DNA of 64,000 bases, from contig NC_020908.1 of NCBI RefSeq assembly GCF_000155735.2, forward strand, positions 4,773,501-4,837,500, in the 5' to 3' direction. This document shows positions 1 through 8,607 of this stretch, one piece after another. The stretch comes from Octadecabacter arcticus 238. Its GTDB lineage: Bacteria; Pseudomonadota; Alphaproteobacteria; Rhodobacterales; Rhodobacteraceae. Numbering within the stretch: position 1 is the stretch's first letter; each line of letters begins with the position of its first letter. The notes beneath the pieces were generated by a model. That model was given only the letters and a program-made list of their open reading frames with translations. It made no database searches and had not been told where the DNA came from. The position numbers and the translations under genes were made by a program.

Positions 1-674
1 TTGGATGGGGTTGGATCGCCTGATGGGTGGTTGTGTACTAGAATCAGCGACGAGGCGTTGAGTTCCAGCGCGCGTTTCACGACCTCACGTGGGTAGACGG
101 GGACGTGATCGACCGTGCCGTTGCCTTGCGCCTCATCCGCGATGAGGACGTTTTTGCGATCAAGGAATAGAACGCGGAATTGTTCCGTGTCGCGGTGCGC
201 CATAACCGTATGGCAGTAATCCAGCACCGCATCCCATGAACTGATGACGTGGCGCTGCATCACTTTCGCACGGGCCATACGGTGGGTCACAGTCTCCATG
301 ACCTTTAGTTCAAGCGCGACTGCCGTTCCTACCCCGTGGACTCGTTCCAGACGTGCGATAGGGGCCGAGAGGACCCCGTTAAGATCGCCAAACGTTTCAA
401 TCAACAGCCGCGCGAGTGGTTTGACATCCTGTCGCGGGATAGCGCGAAACAGTGTGAGTTCGAGGATTTCATAATCTGGCATGGCAGCCGCCCCACCGGT
501 AAGAAAGCGGTGGCGCAGTCGTTTGTGATGATCGGCAAGATATGACGGTTGTTTGCCAGATTTACTGGTCGGCAGCGCAGGGACATTGTCGACTTCATCG
601 CGATCAAGCGTGATCGGGGTCGCAGTATCGAGCGATAGAAGCGGGGCTTCGGCAAAGGCGGAGGCATGTTTCAT
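1..674 (-). CDS. radC: RadC family JAMM-type protein (3' part outside window)
   Basis: Only the first ~224 residues are present; the frame stays open to the left edge. The N-terminal half (about residues 45–115) is the helical UPF0758 part, with [19 protein letters not shown] and [11 protein letters not shown]. The second half is the RadC MPN+/JAMM domain, with [12 protein letters not shown] and, at the edge, the signature [11 protein letters not shown] whose histidines are metal ligands in this family. The start ATG follows a good AAGGTGG ribosome site. It lies 51 bases downstream of dnaJ on the same strand, so co-transcription is possible. The family was named for DNA repair, but its real role is unsettled. 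Confidence 0.93.
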   Translation of the reverse strand, partial: MKHASAFAEAPLLSLDTATPITLDRDEVDNVPALPTSKSGKQPSYLADHHKRLRHRFLTGGAAAMPDYEILELTLFRAIPRQDVKPLARLLIETFGDLNGVLSAPIARLERVHGVGTAVALELKVMETVTHRMARAKVMQRHVISSWDAVLDYCHTVMAHRDTEQFRVLFLDRKNVLIADEAQGNGTVDHVPVYPREVVKRALELNASSLILVHNHPSGDPTPS

Positions 675-725
675 GCCCCCACCTTGCTCTGATTCTATTA
701 CCGCATGGTTAACAACGCGCGAGTC

Positions 726-1871
726 TTACCCCTTCATCGACTCCCAAAAAGACTTCACCGATTTGAAGAAGCTAGAGCTTTGCGGGTTGTTGTCGCTCGC
801 CAAGTCTTCGAATTCGCGCAGCAGCTCTTTTTGCTTACTTGTTAGGTTTACAGGGGTTTCGACAGCCATTTCGATGAACATGTCACCTGGCCCACCGCCG
901 CGCAGGGCCGGCATACCTTTGGCGCGCAGACGCATTTGGCGACCTGATTGTGACCCCGCAGGAATTTTCACACGGGAACGGCCACCGTCGATTGTGGGGA
1001 CCTCAATATCGCCGCCAAGCGCCGCTGTCGCCATAGAGACTGGCACGCGACAGAACAGATTATTGACTTCGCGTTCAAACAGGTCGTGGTCGCGTACTTC
1101 GATGAAGATATAAAGATCACCTGTTGGACCGCCGCGCATGCCAGCTTCGCCTTCGCCTGCAAGACGGATTCTTGTGCCGGTTTCGACACCTGCAGGGATG
1201 TTAACGGAAAGCGATTTTTCTTTTTCGACGCGGCCCGCCCCATGACATTCATGACATGGGTTTTTGATCGTCTGACCCATGCCATTACAGGTCGGACAGG
1301 TTCGTTCGACGGTAAAGAAACCTTGTTGCGCCCGCACTTTGCCCATGCCGGAACACGTGGGGCATGTCTGGGGTTCAGATCCGCCCTCCGCACCCGTGCC
1401 TTTGCACGATCCGCATCCAACTGCCGTTGGGACGGTGACCGTTTTTTGCAGGCCAGCGAAGGCCTCTTCTAAGGTAATACGCAAATTGTAGCGCAAGTCA
1501 TTGCCACGCGACGCGCGTGATTGGCGGCCAGCGCCGCGCGCGCCGCCCACGTTGCCAAATAGGTCGTCAAAAATATCGGAGAACGCAGACCCAAAGTCGC
1601 CTTGACCGCCCGCGCCGGGCCGTCCGCCGCCACCGCCCATTCCGCCTTCAAATGCAGCGTGACCATACCTGTCATACGCTGCCTTTTTGTCGGCATTTTT
1701 CAGGACTTCGTAGGCCTCGCCAGCTTCTTTGAACTGACCCTCTGCGTCTGGTTTGTCTGTATTTCGGTCAGGGTGAAGTTCTTTCGCCTTTTGGCGATAG
1801 CCCTTTTTGATCTCATCGGCGCTTGCGCCCTTTGAGAGACCCAGAATCTCATAGTAATCGCGTTTTGACAT
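726..1871 (-). CDS. dnaJ: Chaperone DnaJ (Hsp40)
   Basis: Co-chaperone that delivers unfolded clients to DnaK and stimulates its ATPase in the cytoplasm. The 381-residue product has the full type I layout: a J domain with HPD at residues 33–35, a Gly/Phe-rich linker (about 70–130), four zinc-binding CxxCxGxG repeats ([32 protein letters not shown], about 150–212), then the client-binding C-terminal domains. Length is normal for the family. An AAGGGGAA ribosome site sits just before the ATG. It follows dnaK by 70 bases on the same strand, the usual order, with a strong hairpin between them. Confidence 0.98.
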   Translation of the reverse strand: MSKRDYYEILGLSKGASADEIKKGYRQKAKELHPDRNTDKPDAEGQFKEAGEAYEVLKNADKKAAYDRYGHAAFEGGMGGGGGRPGAGGQGDFGSAFSDIFDDLFGNVGGARGAGRQSRASRGNDLRYNLRITLEEAFAGLQKTVTVPTAVGCGSCKGTGAEGGSEPQTCPTCSGMGKVRAQQGFFTVERTCPTCNGMGQTIKNPCHECHGAGRVEKEKSLSVNIPAGVETGTRIRLAGEGEAGMRGGPTGDLYIFIEVRDHDLFEREVNNLFCRVPVSMATAALGGDIEVPTIDGGRSRVKIPAGSQSGRQMRLRAKGMPALRGGGPGDMFIEMAVETPVNLTSKQKELLREFEDLASDNNPQSSSFFKSVKSFWESMKG

Positions 1872-1897
1872 GACCAGATTCCCCTTTTGGGAAGGAC

Positions 1898-1925
1898 AGG
1901 ACCGGCCCTATCGTGGGCCGGTCCT
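1898..1925. promoter_or_regulatory. Perfect 11-bp hairpin between dnaK and dnaJ
   Basis: The arm AGGACCGGCCC is repeated inverted after a 6-base loop (TATCGT), 16 bases after the dnaK stop. No T-run follows on either side, so it is not a classic intrinsic terminator. It more likely stabilises or partly attenuates the dnaK message relative to dnaJ (inference). Confidence 0.7.
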
Positions 1926-1941
1926 GAAATTTCACCAAAGC

Positions 1942-3843
1942 TTAGGCGCGCTTGTCGCCGTCGAGGTCTTCGAAGTCTGCATCGACGATATCTTCGTCGG
2001 CTGCTGATACGTCGGGCTCAACTTCGCCAGCGTCTTGCTGTGCGGTCTTGTAGATCGCCTCGCCCAGTTTCATCGCCGATTCGGTCACGTTCTGGATGCC
2101 GGACTTGATCTTGCCCGCGTCTTCGTTTTCCAGATCGTCCTTCAAAGCCGCGATGGACAGTTCAATCGCCTCAATTGTGGTTGGATCAACTTTGTCCGCA
2201 TGCTCTTCCATCGATTTTTCGGTCGAATGGATCAGGCTTTCCGCTTGGTTCCTGGCTTCGACAAGTTCCTTGCGATCTTTGTCGGCCTCGGCATTTTCTT
2301 CCGCGTCGCGTACCATTTGTTCGATGTCTTCATCGGACAAACCACCAGAAGCTTGGATCGTGATCGTCTGCTCCTTGCCGGTCCCTTTGTCGGATGCGCC
2401 TACCGACACAATGCCGTTGGCATCGATGTCGAAGGTTACTTCGATTTGGGGCATGCCGCGCGGTGCGGGTGGGATGCTTTCGAGGTTGAACTGACCAAGC
2501 ATTTTGTTGTCGGCGGCCATTTCGCGTTCACCTTGGAACACACGGATCGTCACTGCGTTCTGGTTGTCTTCGGCTGTCGAAAAAACCTGGCTCTTTTTCG
2601 TTGGGATCGTAGTGTTGCGGTCGATCAAGCGTGTGAAGACACCGCCAAGGGTTTCGATTCCCAAGGACAATGGTGTGACATCCAGCAGAACCACGTCTTT
2701 GACGTCGCCCTGAAGAACACCAGCCTGAATAGCGGCACCCATGGCGACAACTTCGTCAGGGTTCACACCTTTATGTGGTTCCTTGCCGAAGAACTTGGTC
2801 ACTTCTTCGATGACTTTTGGCATGCGTGTCATACCGCCAACGAGGACGACTTCGTCGATGTCTTTGGTCGTAAGGCCCGCGTCTTTCAACGCAGCAGCGC
2901 ATGGTTTCATCGAAGCTTTGATCAAATCGCCAACAAGGCTTTCCAGCTTTGCACGGGTCAGTTTCATGACCATGTGCAGTGGGGAGCCATCTTTGCCCAT
3001 CGAGATGAACGGCTGGTTGATTTCTGTCTGACTGGCAGAGGACAATTCGATCTTTGCCTTTTCTGCAGCTTCCTTGAGGCGCTGAAGCGCCATCTTGTCT
3101 TTCTTCAGATCAACGCCGTTGGACTTTTTGAATTCGTCGGCAAGGTAGTTAACGATGCGCATGTCGAAGTCTTCACCGCCGAGGAATGTATCGCCGTTGG
3201 TGGATTTTACTTCGAAAAGACCGTCGTCGATTTCCAGAATCGTCACGTCGAACGTACCGCCACCAAGGTCATAAACCGCAATGGTTTGGGTCTCTTTTTT
3301 GTCGAGACCATAGGCGAGTGCCGCTGCCGTTGGCTCGTTGATGATACGAAGAACTTCGAGGCCCGCAATTTTGCCTGCGTCTTTGGTGGCCTGACGCTGG
3401 GCGTCGTTAAAGTAGGCAGGAACCGTGATGACGGCCTGCGTGACTTCTTCGCCGAGATAGCTTTCAGCCGTTTCTTTCATCTTCTGCAGAATGACGGCAG
3501 AGATCTGAGCGGGGGAGTATTTCTCACCACGGGCTTCGATCCATGCATCGCCATTGCCGCCGTCGATGACGTTGAACGGCAGGTTCTTTTTGTCTTTCGC
3601 AAGATGCTTGTCGTCATTGCGGCGACCAACAAGACGCTTAACACCAAAAATGGTGTTTTCTGGGTTTGTGACGGCTTGACGTTTCGCGGGTTGACCCACG
3701 AGGCGTTCGTCGTCTGTGAATGCGACAATAGATGGTGTCGTGCGCGCGCCTTCTGCGTTTTCTATAACGCGGGGCTGCGAGCCGTCCATGATAGCTACAC
3801 AAGAGTTGGTGGTTCCGAGGTCGATGCCAATTACTTTAGCCAT
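1942..3843 (-). CDS. dnaK: Chaperone DnaK (Hsp70)
   Basis: ATP-driven Hsp70 chaperone of the cytoplasm, partner of DnaJ and GrpE. The start chosen is the ATG giving [17 protein letters not shown]: it begins the conserved Hsp70 phosphate-1 motif and is preceded by an AAAGGGA ribosome site. An in-frame extension upstream would run into the promoter. The 633-residue product has phosphate-2 ([12 protein letters not shown]), the adenosine motif ([13 protein letters not shown]), the interdomain linker ([11 protein letters not shown]), the substrate-binding domain and an acidic tail ending [13 protein letters not shown]. Transcribed toward dnaJ and radC; divergent from alkB. Confidence 0.98.
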   Translation of the reverse strand: MAKVIGIDLGTTNSCVAIMDGSQPRVIENAEGARTTPSIVAFTDDERLVGQPAKRQAVTNPENTIFGVKRLVGRRNDDKHLAKDKKNLPFNVIDGGNGDAWIEARGEKYSPAQISAVILQKMKETAESYLGEEVTQAVITVPAYFNDAQRQATKDAGKIAGLEVLRIINEPTAAALAYGLDKKETQTIAVYDLGGGTFDVTILEIDDGLFEVKSTNGDTFLGGEDFDMRIVNYLADEFKKSNGVDLKKDKMALQRLKEAAEKAKIELSSASQTEINQPFISMGKDGSPLHMVMKLTRAKLESLVGDLIKASMKPCAAALKDAGLTTKDIDEVVLVGGMTRMPKVIEEVTKFFGKEPHKGVNPDEVVAMGAAIQAGVLQGDVKDVVLLDVTPLSLGIETLGGVFTRLIDRNTTIPTKKSQVFSTAEDNQNAVTIRVFQGEREMAADNKMLGQFNLESIPPAPRGMPQIEVTFDIDANGIVSVGASDKGTGKEQTITIQASGGLSDEDIEQMVRDAEENAEADKDRKELVEARNQAESLIHSTEKSMEEHADKVDPTTIEAIELSIAALKDDLENEDAGKIKSGIQNVTESAMKLGEAIYKTAQQDAGEVEPDVSAADEDIVDADFEDLDGDKRA

Positions 3844-3946
3844 GTTCAAATCCCTTTCGAGGCGATGTGAGGCGGCGCGGACCCGTTCCGGCACCCGTGC
3901 CAATGGTTGTGTTGTCGAACGGGGAGCCCCCATTCGGATCGCAGTG

Positions 3947-3975
3947 TATATAGGTGTGGCAAATAGGGGCTGCAA
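3947..3975 (-). promoter_or_regulatory. Probable dnaK promoter
   Basis: On the minus strand TTGCAG (-35) and TATATA (-10) are separated by exactly 17 bases, about 100 bases upstream of the dnaK start. The bases around the -10 (CCTATATA) also resemble the alphaproteobacterial RpoH-type -10, so heat-shock control is plausible but not proven. It ends only 18 bases from the alkB start on the other strand. Confidence 0.55.
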
Positions 3976-3993
3976 CCTATGTCACAGTAGGTA

Positions 3994-4629
3994 ATGCGCA
4001 AAAATGGTGAACAGATGATTATAGGGCGTCCAACAGTGGACTTACGTGGGGTTCAAGTCTGGCAAGGACTGCTTAATCGGCCTGCACAAGAAGCAATGGT
4101 CAGTGATATTCGGGGGATTGTTGCCTCAGCGCCACTGTTTTCGCCAATGACACCTTATGGCAAGCCAATGTTGGTGCAAATGACCAGCGCGGGGCGGTTT
4201 GGCTGGTTTTCTGACCGATCAGGCTATCGATATTCGGAAGTTCATCCGAATGGTGCGCCATGGCCCGCGATTCCGGCGTCAATTCTGGATGTTTGGGGAC
4301 ATGTGTCCGCATCTGCGCGTGCGCCGGAGTGTTGTTTGGTGAACCTCTATCGCGAGGCGGCAAAGATGGGGATGCATCAGGACCGTGATGAGACTGAGTT
4401 TGATGAGCCTGTTGTGTCTGTGTCCTTGGGCGACGACGGGTTGTTTCGTATCGGCAACACAACGCGCGGTGGCAAGACAGAATCAATTTGGTTAAAGTCA
4501 GGCGATGTGGTGGTGATGGGTGGCGACGCGCGGCTGGTCTACCATGGAATCGACAAAACGCGGGCAGGGTCATCAACTTTGCTGTCAGGTGGTGGGCGGA
4601 TCAATCTGACATTACGAGTGGTGACGTAG
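3994..4629 (+). CDS. alkB: AlkB-type DNA dioxygenase
   Basis: Fe(II)/2-oxoglutarate dioxygenase that removes methyl groups from alkylated bases (1-methyladenine, 3-methylcytosine) by oxidation. The iron ligands are visible: HQD at about residues 128–130 (MGMHQDRDE) and the distal His in RLVYHGIDK. The 2-oxoglutarate arginine lies in GGRINLTLRV. PWPAIP and VVSVSLGDDGLFRIGN match E. coli AlkB closely, and 211 residues is close to its 216. A second in-frame ATG seven codons in (MIIGRPTV) is an equally good start; neither has a strong ribosome site. Divergent from dnaK with a very short shared upstream region. Confidence 0.9.
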   Translation: MRKNGEQMIIGRPTVDLRGVQVWQGLLNRPAQEAMVSDIRGIVASAPLFSPMTPYGKPMLVQMTSAGRFGWFSDRSGYRYSEVHPNGAPWPAIPASILDVWGHVSASARAPECCLVNLYREAAKMGMHQDRDETEFDEPVVSVSLGDDGLFRIGNTTRGGKTESIWLKSGDVVVMGGDARLVYHGIDKTRAGSSTLLSGGGRINLTLRVVT

Positions 4630-4711
4630 GCGCCATTTTTTAATTTTTGCTGTCAGCCCAAAGGTGCCGCAATTCTTGAAAACGGCCTTCACTTTGCTGG
4701 GTCCAACGTCA

Positions 4712-4795
4712 CTAACCAATGGCTAGCACCGGCAACGGAAAGCCAACCACGCCAAGACAGATGATGGCAATTGAAATCCCTAGCCCCTTAAACAT
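4712..4795 (-). CDS. Possible 27-residue membrane peptide
   Basis: A short frame encoding MFKGLGISIAIICLGVV and a hydrophobic remainder, i.e. one membrane-spanning stretch with almost no soluble part. The upstream GGAAAAAG is only a weak ribosome site. It could be a small membrane protein, a fragment of a lost signal peptide, or chance. The rest of the alkB–IS interval (about 4630–4988) holds a T-rich stretch just after alkB and no other convincing gene. Confidence 0.25.
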   Translation of the reverse strand: MFKGLGISIAIICLGVVGFPLPVLAIG

Positions 4796-4988
4796 ATTAC
4801 TTTTTCCAGTTGTAAACGTAATTGACGAGAAAAAATTATTTTGTGGAGGCGTCACAATCATCAACGCGACAGCCTGACACAGTCCCCAGCGGCAAGGTCC
4901 GGAATTGGTTAGCTGGTGGGGCGAGAGGCTGTTCGAGTCCAAGCCCGTCGGTTATCGATCCCTTCCTATCAGCGTCGCTGTTCCACAG

Positions 4989-6084
4989 CCGTGTTGCATG
5001 GATATGGCGAAGTCCGAGATTGCCCTTACCCATAATTCAGGTCATGCAACAGCCTCGTACTTGGCACGGCCGAGCCCGTTCATTTTGTTGAGAATGTTTG
5101 TCCCAATCCTGACTTCAGTTTTTTGGTTTGGAAAGTTCCGAGCTTTCAGTTTGGGGCTGATGACCATCTTCAAGCGGCCTATTTGTGCTTCGCCTCGGCT
5201 CCGGTGATTGTAGCCACTGCTAACTTGCCATGCCAGGCGCCCTTTGTCTCGAATCTCCGCGATGTGTTTATCTCGGGGCGTTGGATCACGGGCAGCATCG
5301 AGGCTGAGAACGGCCGTGATCGGAGGCGGGATTACAATCTCTATAGCTTCACCAAAACGGTCCACAAGCAGATCGCTGGTAGGATCGCCATCATAGGCGC
5401 CATCCGCCAAAAAGCGGCTAACAGGAGCCTCAATCTGGTCTAGAAGTTCGGGCAAAGCAGTTGGATCGCCCACGTCGTCTTTTGTCAAATCGGAGCAAAC
5501 GATATCTCCAGTTGTGAGATCCAGTCCAAGGTGGAGCTTGCGCCACGACTTACGTTTGGCCTTTGTTTTATGCTTGTTCTGCAACCATTCGCCTTCACCA
5601 AATATCTTCAGACCCGTACTATCCACAACTAATTCGATTGGGCCAGCCCTTTGGGCTTTAGATTTTTCTGGCATGCTGAGCCCCGCACCTCTCCGCGAGA
5701 GGGTCGAGAAATCCGGAACGGAAACATCCAGTCCCATAAGCCGCGCCAAACTACCGACCAATCCTTGCGTCTGCCGCAAAGGTTGTTTGAAAGCCATACC
5801 TAGCGTCAGGCATACTGATATGGCCATATCAGAGTATGTGGGTTGGCCGCCTGGCGTCTGACGTTTATCGGCAAGCCACTTATCTGCAACCTCAGGGCTC
5901 AACCAAATTGTCACATCACCGCGCTGACGCAGGCCTTCATTGTACACTCGCCAGTTGGTGACCTTCTGTCGTTTCTTTTCAAACTTGTGGCGGCGGGAAG
6001 CGTTGAATTTGTGCGGCATCATGAATATCCAAGTCGTTGGCAAGCTAGGTGTCTAGCAGACCCGCTGGGGTCCCTGCAACAACG
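4989..6084 (-). mobile_element. IS5 family element, IS903 group, copy 1
   Basis: About 1.1 kb, nearly identical to the copy at 37.1–38.2 kb. The ends carry imperfect inverted repeats: CCGTGTTGCATGG on the left, GGCGTTGTTGCAGGG read inward from the right. It abuts an IS256 remnant on the right, but its left neighbour is unrelated DNA. So the missing IS256 part was deleted rather than merely split. No target duplication is visible. Confidence 0.9.
5042..6019 (-). CDS. IS5/IS903-group transposase
   Basis: DDE transposase of copy 1, full length (325 residues from MPHKFNASRRHKF; upstream in-frame ATGs exist). The catalytic acidic residues sit in ELVVDSTGLK (D), FLADGAYDGD (D) and SRGEAQIGRLK (E). 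The opening VTNWRVYNEGLRQRGDVT matches the IS903 branch (KITNWPAYNNALRQRGD in IS903). Compared with the copy at 37 kb, only a few residues differ (for example MAFKQ/MVFKQ and DVSVP/DVPVP), so both copies look recent. No frame damage is seen. Confidence 0.93.
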   Translation of the reverse strand: MPHKFNASRRHKFEKKRQKVTNWRVYNEGLRQRGDVTIWLSPEVADKWLADKRQTPGGQPTYSDMAISVCLTLGMAFKQPLRQTQGLVGSLARLMGLDVSVPDFSTLSRRGAGLSMPEKSKAQRAGPIELVVDSTGLKIFGEGEWLQNKHKTKAKRKSWRKLHLGLDLTTGDIVCSDLTKDDVGDPTALPELLDQIEAPVSRFLADGAYDGDPTSDLLVDRFGEAIEIVIPPPITAVLSLDAARDPTPRDKHIAEIRDKGRLAWQVSSGYNHRSRGEAQIGRLKMVISPKLKARNFPNQKTEVRIGTNILNKMNGLGRAKYEAVA

Positions 6085-6813
6085 CCCCATGGCACCGTCC
6101 CCGATGGCCAGTTTGGGCGCATTCATGCCTCGGCTTTTGAGGTTAAGCAGAACCTCGCGCCAGCTCTGCGTGGACTCGCGCACCCCATCCTCAATTGCCA
6201 GAAATCGCTTCTTGCCACGGGCAGTTACCCCAATAATAACAAGGGCACAGAGCTTGTCATCCTCGCCCCGAAGGCCGCTGTGAACGCCGTCGGCCCAGAT
6301 ATAGACGATGGGCTCGTCATCTAACTCAGCGCCTTTCCAAGCCTCGTATTCATTGGCCCAATCGCGTTTTAAACGCGAAACCGTATTAGCCGACAAGCCA
6401 ACGGCATCTGGGCCCAGAAGAACCTTGAGGGCGGGAGCCATCTCGCCGCTGGAGATCCCTTTGAGGTAAAGCCATGGCAAGGCCGCTTCCAGCGTCTTCG
6501 TGCGGCGCACATAGGGCGGCACCAGGGCAGACCGGAATGTCACCGGTGTGCCGTCCTTGGACCGAACCTTTGGAATGCGCACGCTCACAGGGCCAATGCC
6601 CGTTTGAAACGGGCGGGCCGGATGATGTCCATTACGCACGACTGCCGCGTGACCGGCATCGGTGCGTAAGCCGGTAAATTGCGCCAAATAACTGACAAGC
6701 TCAGCCTCAACTGCTGTCGCGATCAATTGTTGTGCTCCCGTTTTCAGCAACTCCGTCAACGCGTCCGTCATCTCGTCTCGACGCGCAAAATCAACAATGT
6801 TAGTAGTTCCCAT
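6085..6813 (-). pseudogene. IS256-type (Mutator) transposase, 5' fragment
   Basis: Encodes MGTTNIVDFARRDEMTD through about residue 243, identical in kind to the 415-residue transposase at 8711–9958. It breaks at LAIGDGAMG, where IS5 sequence begins and the frame soon stops. The first catalytic Asp region (YIWADGVHSGL) is kept; the rest of the catalytic core and C-terminus are lost, so it cannot work. Confidence 0.93.
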
Positions 6814-6916
6814 GGTGGTGTATCTCCTTTGGTTGGGCTGCTGTCTTCCAACAACAATTCAACCAGATACGCCGCCAACCTTCAAACCACTCAAACACCA
6901 GATTCAGTCATAGCTC
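6085..6916 (-). mobile_element. IS256 remnant, copy 1 (right-hand 60%)
   Basis: The right 832 bases match the intact IS256 at 8608–9994, ending in the same terminal repeat (GAGCTATGACTGAATCTGG read inward). The other ~555 bases are gone, replaced at the break by the IS5 element. Its right end cuts an IS200 left end. Confidence 0.92.
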
Positions 6917-7011
6917 CTTCGCGGGGTCTTAAAAATAAGAGGGAAGATTATAGTACATTACGCTAAAGCGGACCGGCTGGAAGCCGGTGGCTTTAATCCC
7001 GTTTGTGGAAA
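6917..7011 (-). mobile_element. IS200 left-end remnant
   Basis: 95 bases that match, on the minus strand, the left end of the IS200 elements at 49.8–52.5 kb. They include the small hairpin ACCGGCTTCCAGCCGGT and the start of the long stem before tnpA. The base before its left end is preceded by TTAC on the minus strand, the same target as the other copies. It is cut by the IS256 remnant, so tnpA is absent. Confidence 0.88.
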
Positions 7012-7215
7012 GTAAAGTTTCAGCAGATCTCTTGGATCATACCCTGGCCTCCCCGTGGCTTTGGGGAGAGCCCTATCAAAACCCGCAGCTGCAAGATTAA
7101 GGCTGTCCACAAAGGCCTCAATAAACCGAACCACGTTATCGGGCCCAACATAATCATCCACTCAGGCAGGCAACAAAAGAGTCTGGGAGCGGGAAGTTCC
7201 TTGGATATGTTTCAT
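7012..7215 (-). pseudogene. IS1182-type transposase, N-terminal fragment
   Basis: Reads MKHIQGTSRSQTLLLPA, then an in-frame TGA, then DDYVGPDNVVRFIEAFVD and TGRPGYDPRDLLKLY, where the IS200 end begins. This is the conserved opening of IS1182-family transposases (about 450+ residues when whole). It is dead twice: a stop near codon 18 and truncation after about 68 codons. The sequence between here and the TetR gene (7216–7368) has no recognisable gene. Confidence 0.8.
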
Positions 7216-7368
7216 CCAAAATCATACTATTTTCGCGCCCCAAAAGGAATCCTAATCAGTCAAAAATCGCTATGAGCGACGGGTTTTACGCAGTGAGGTT
7301 TTCCACACAGTCTGGGTCGTTTTTGAACGGCCTGTGCTAGCGCAGAGAAGTGCCACTTGAAAGCCACC

Positions 7369-7926
7369 TCAACTCTCCAGATAGGTGGCTTTAATTAGCT
7401 GATCTCGCAGTTGCGCTCTGCTAGATAATGGAACGCCGCTAAGATCAGAGAGCCAAACACCATCGGCTGCCAAACGTATGATTGCTAAATCCAGCCCGTC
7501 ATCAGTCTTTCGACCTGCTTTCAGCCATAGGCCGATCCACTTCGCCCACATGACTCGGAGCTTTGGATCACTGAGCATCAACACCGATAACGCCGACCAC
7601 AATCCTCCTCTAGCTCCGGGATCCATATCAAAGATCTCGATCACATACGCACGTGTAAAGGATCCATGCGGAGTTGGATCGGCGCGCATACTTTCGTAGA
7701 GGCTATTTTTGAGGTCATCCAGCAAATCTTGAAACACGGCTTCAATGAGTGCCTGCTTACTGGGGAAATGGTGCATGAGGCCCCCCTTGGTGACGCCGGC
7801 AGCATCCGCGACTGCTTGAACCGTAACTGCCGCCACGCCCCGTTCAACCGCAAGGCGTGCGGCTTGCTCCAGAAGGGCACGGCGCACGGCTTCGGGCTGC
7901 TTCTGTCGATGATAGGGATTGGCCAT
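7369..7926 (-). CDS. TetR family repressor of the adjacent SMR pump
   Basis: A 185-residue regulator from MANPYHRQKQPE. The DNA-binding helix-turn-helix lies at about residues 15–60 (VTVQAVADAAGVTKGGLMHHFPSKQ, conserved TetR pattern), followed by a helical ligand domain with GARGGLWSALSVLML. The ATG lies one base past the stop of the SMR gene, so the two are translationally coupled; a longer in-frame start five codons upstream would overlap that gene. It is co-transcribed with the pump from the operator-bearing promoter upstream, so it probably represses its own operon until a toxic cation binds. Confidence 0.88.
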   Translation of the reverse strand: MANPYHRQKQPEAVRRALLEQAARLAVERGVAAVTVQAVADAAGVTKGGLMHHFPSKQALIEAVFQDLLDDLKNSLYESMRADPTPHGSFTRAYVIEIFDMDPGARGGLWSALSVLMLSDPKLRVMWAKWIGLWLKAGRKTDDGLDLAIIRLAADGVWLSDLSGVPLSSRAQLRDQLIKATYLES

Positions 7927-7927
7927 G

Positions 7928-8272
7928 TCAGTGCGCCGCATTATTTGAGAGAAGGTTCATAACAAGCACACCGGAAATGATCAGCGCCATACCCAAAATC
8001 GCCCATCCATCCAGTGTGAAGCGAAACACGACGACGCTGATAATGCTCGTTAATATTATCCCCAGCCCGGCCCATATCGCATAGGCAATCCCAAGCGGGA
8101 TCGCCTTAAACGCCATCGAAAGTAAAAATAATGACGCTATGAAGCAAACCGCCATGCCAAGGGTGGGGATCGGCTTGGAAAACTGCTCCGACTTCTGAAG
8201 TAGGGCTGTGCCAGTAACCTCGCAGACAATGGCAGCTGCGAGTGAAGCGTAGGCGGCGAAAATGGGGTTCAT
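7928..8272 (-). CDS. Small multidrug resistance (SMR/EmrE-type) efflux protein
   Basis: 114 residues with four hydrophobic helices, normal for EmrE/QacE/SugE proteins: proton-driven dimeric exporters of quaternary ammonium and other lipophilic cations, or of guanidinium. The essential membrane Glu is at residue 18 in AAIVCEVTGTALLQKSE. Helix 3 carries GIAYAIWAGLG, the conserved W-containing stretch. The SugE guanidinium branch cannot be fully excluded, but the EmrE-like helix 3 fits multidrug type better. First gene of a two-gene operon with the TetR gene. Confidence 0.9.
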   Translation of the reverse strand: MNPIFAAYASLAAAIVCEVTGTALLQKSEQFSKPIPTLGMAVCFIASLFLLSMAFKAIPLGIAYAIWAGLGIILTSIISVVVFRFTLDGWAILGMALIISGVLVMNLLSNNAAH

Positions 8273-8302
8273 GATTTCGTCTTTATGGTTAGCGATTCCC
8301 GA

Positions 8303-8331
8303 TAGATACCGTATGGTCGGTTTCTTGTAAA
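8303..8331 (-). promoter_or_regulatory. Promoter and TetR operator of the SMR–TetR operon
   Basis: On the minus strand TTTACA (-35) and TATCTA (-10) are 17 bases apart, about 30 bases before the SMR start. The spacer and -10 edge contain ACCATACGGT at 8308–8317, an imperfect palindrome (8 of 10) of the usual TetR operator style. A bound repressor would sit between the two promoter boxes. Confidence 0.6.
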
Positions 8332-8607
8332 GAAGCGGAACGTGCCGTGTATAGGTTCAGGTCTTTTGAGACTCACGCGGCTTCAGCCTGAGTGATTCGA
8401 AGGTATTCCATCGGTGTCTTTCCTTTCAAGACGTGATGTGGCCTGAATGTGTTGCATTTATCGACAGCTTTTCGAAGTTCAAACCGCATGGCCCCTATGC
8501 TGTCAGCAATGAGATCACGACACGCATAGAATTCTTCGCGGAAGGTACGGTTGCCACGTTCGACACTACCGTTGTATTTCGGCCTTGCTGGGGCAGTACA
8601 ATAAGCG

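Noticed and set aside
2035-3870. A 611-codon open frame on the strand opposite dnaK
   Set aside because: It mirrors the dnaK codons over their full length, has no family features, and dnaK is certain. Long antisense frames are common in GC-rich third-position genes.
4890-4970. A tRNA-like stretch with GTTCGAGTCC
   Set aside because: The bases around it do not form a 5-bp T stem with a 7-base loop, and no anticodon arm or acceptor stem can be built.
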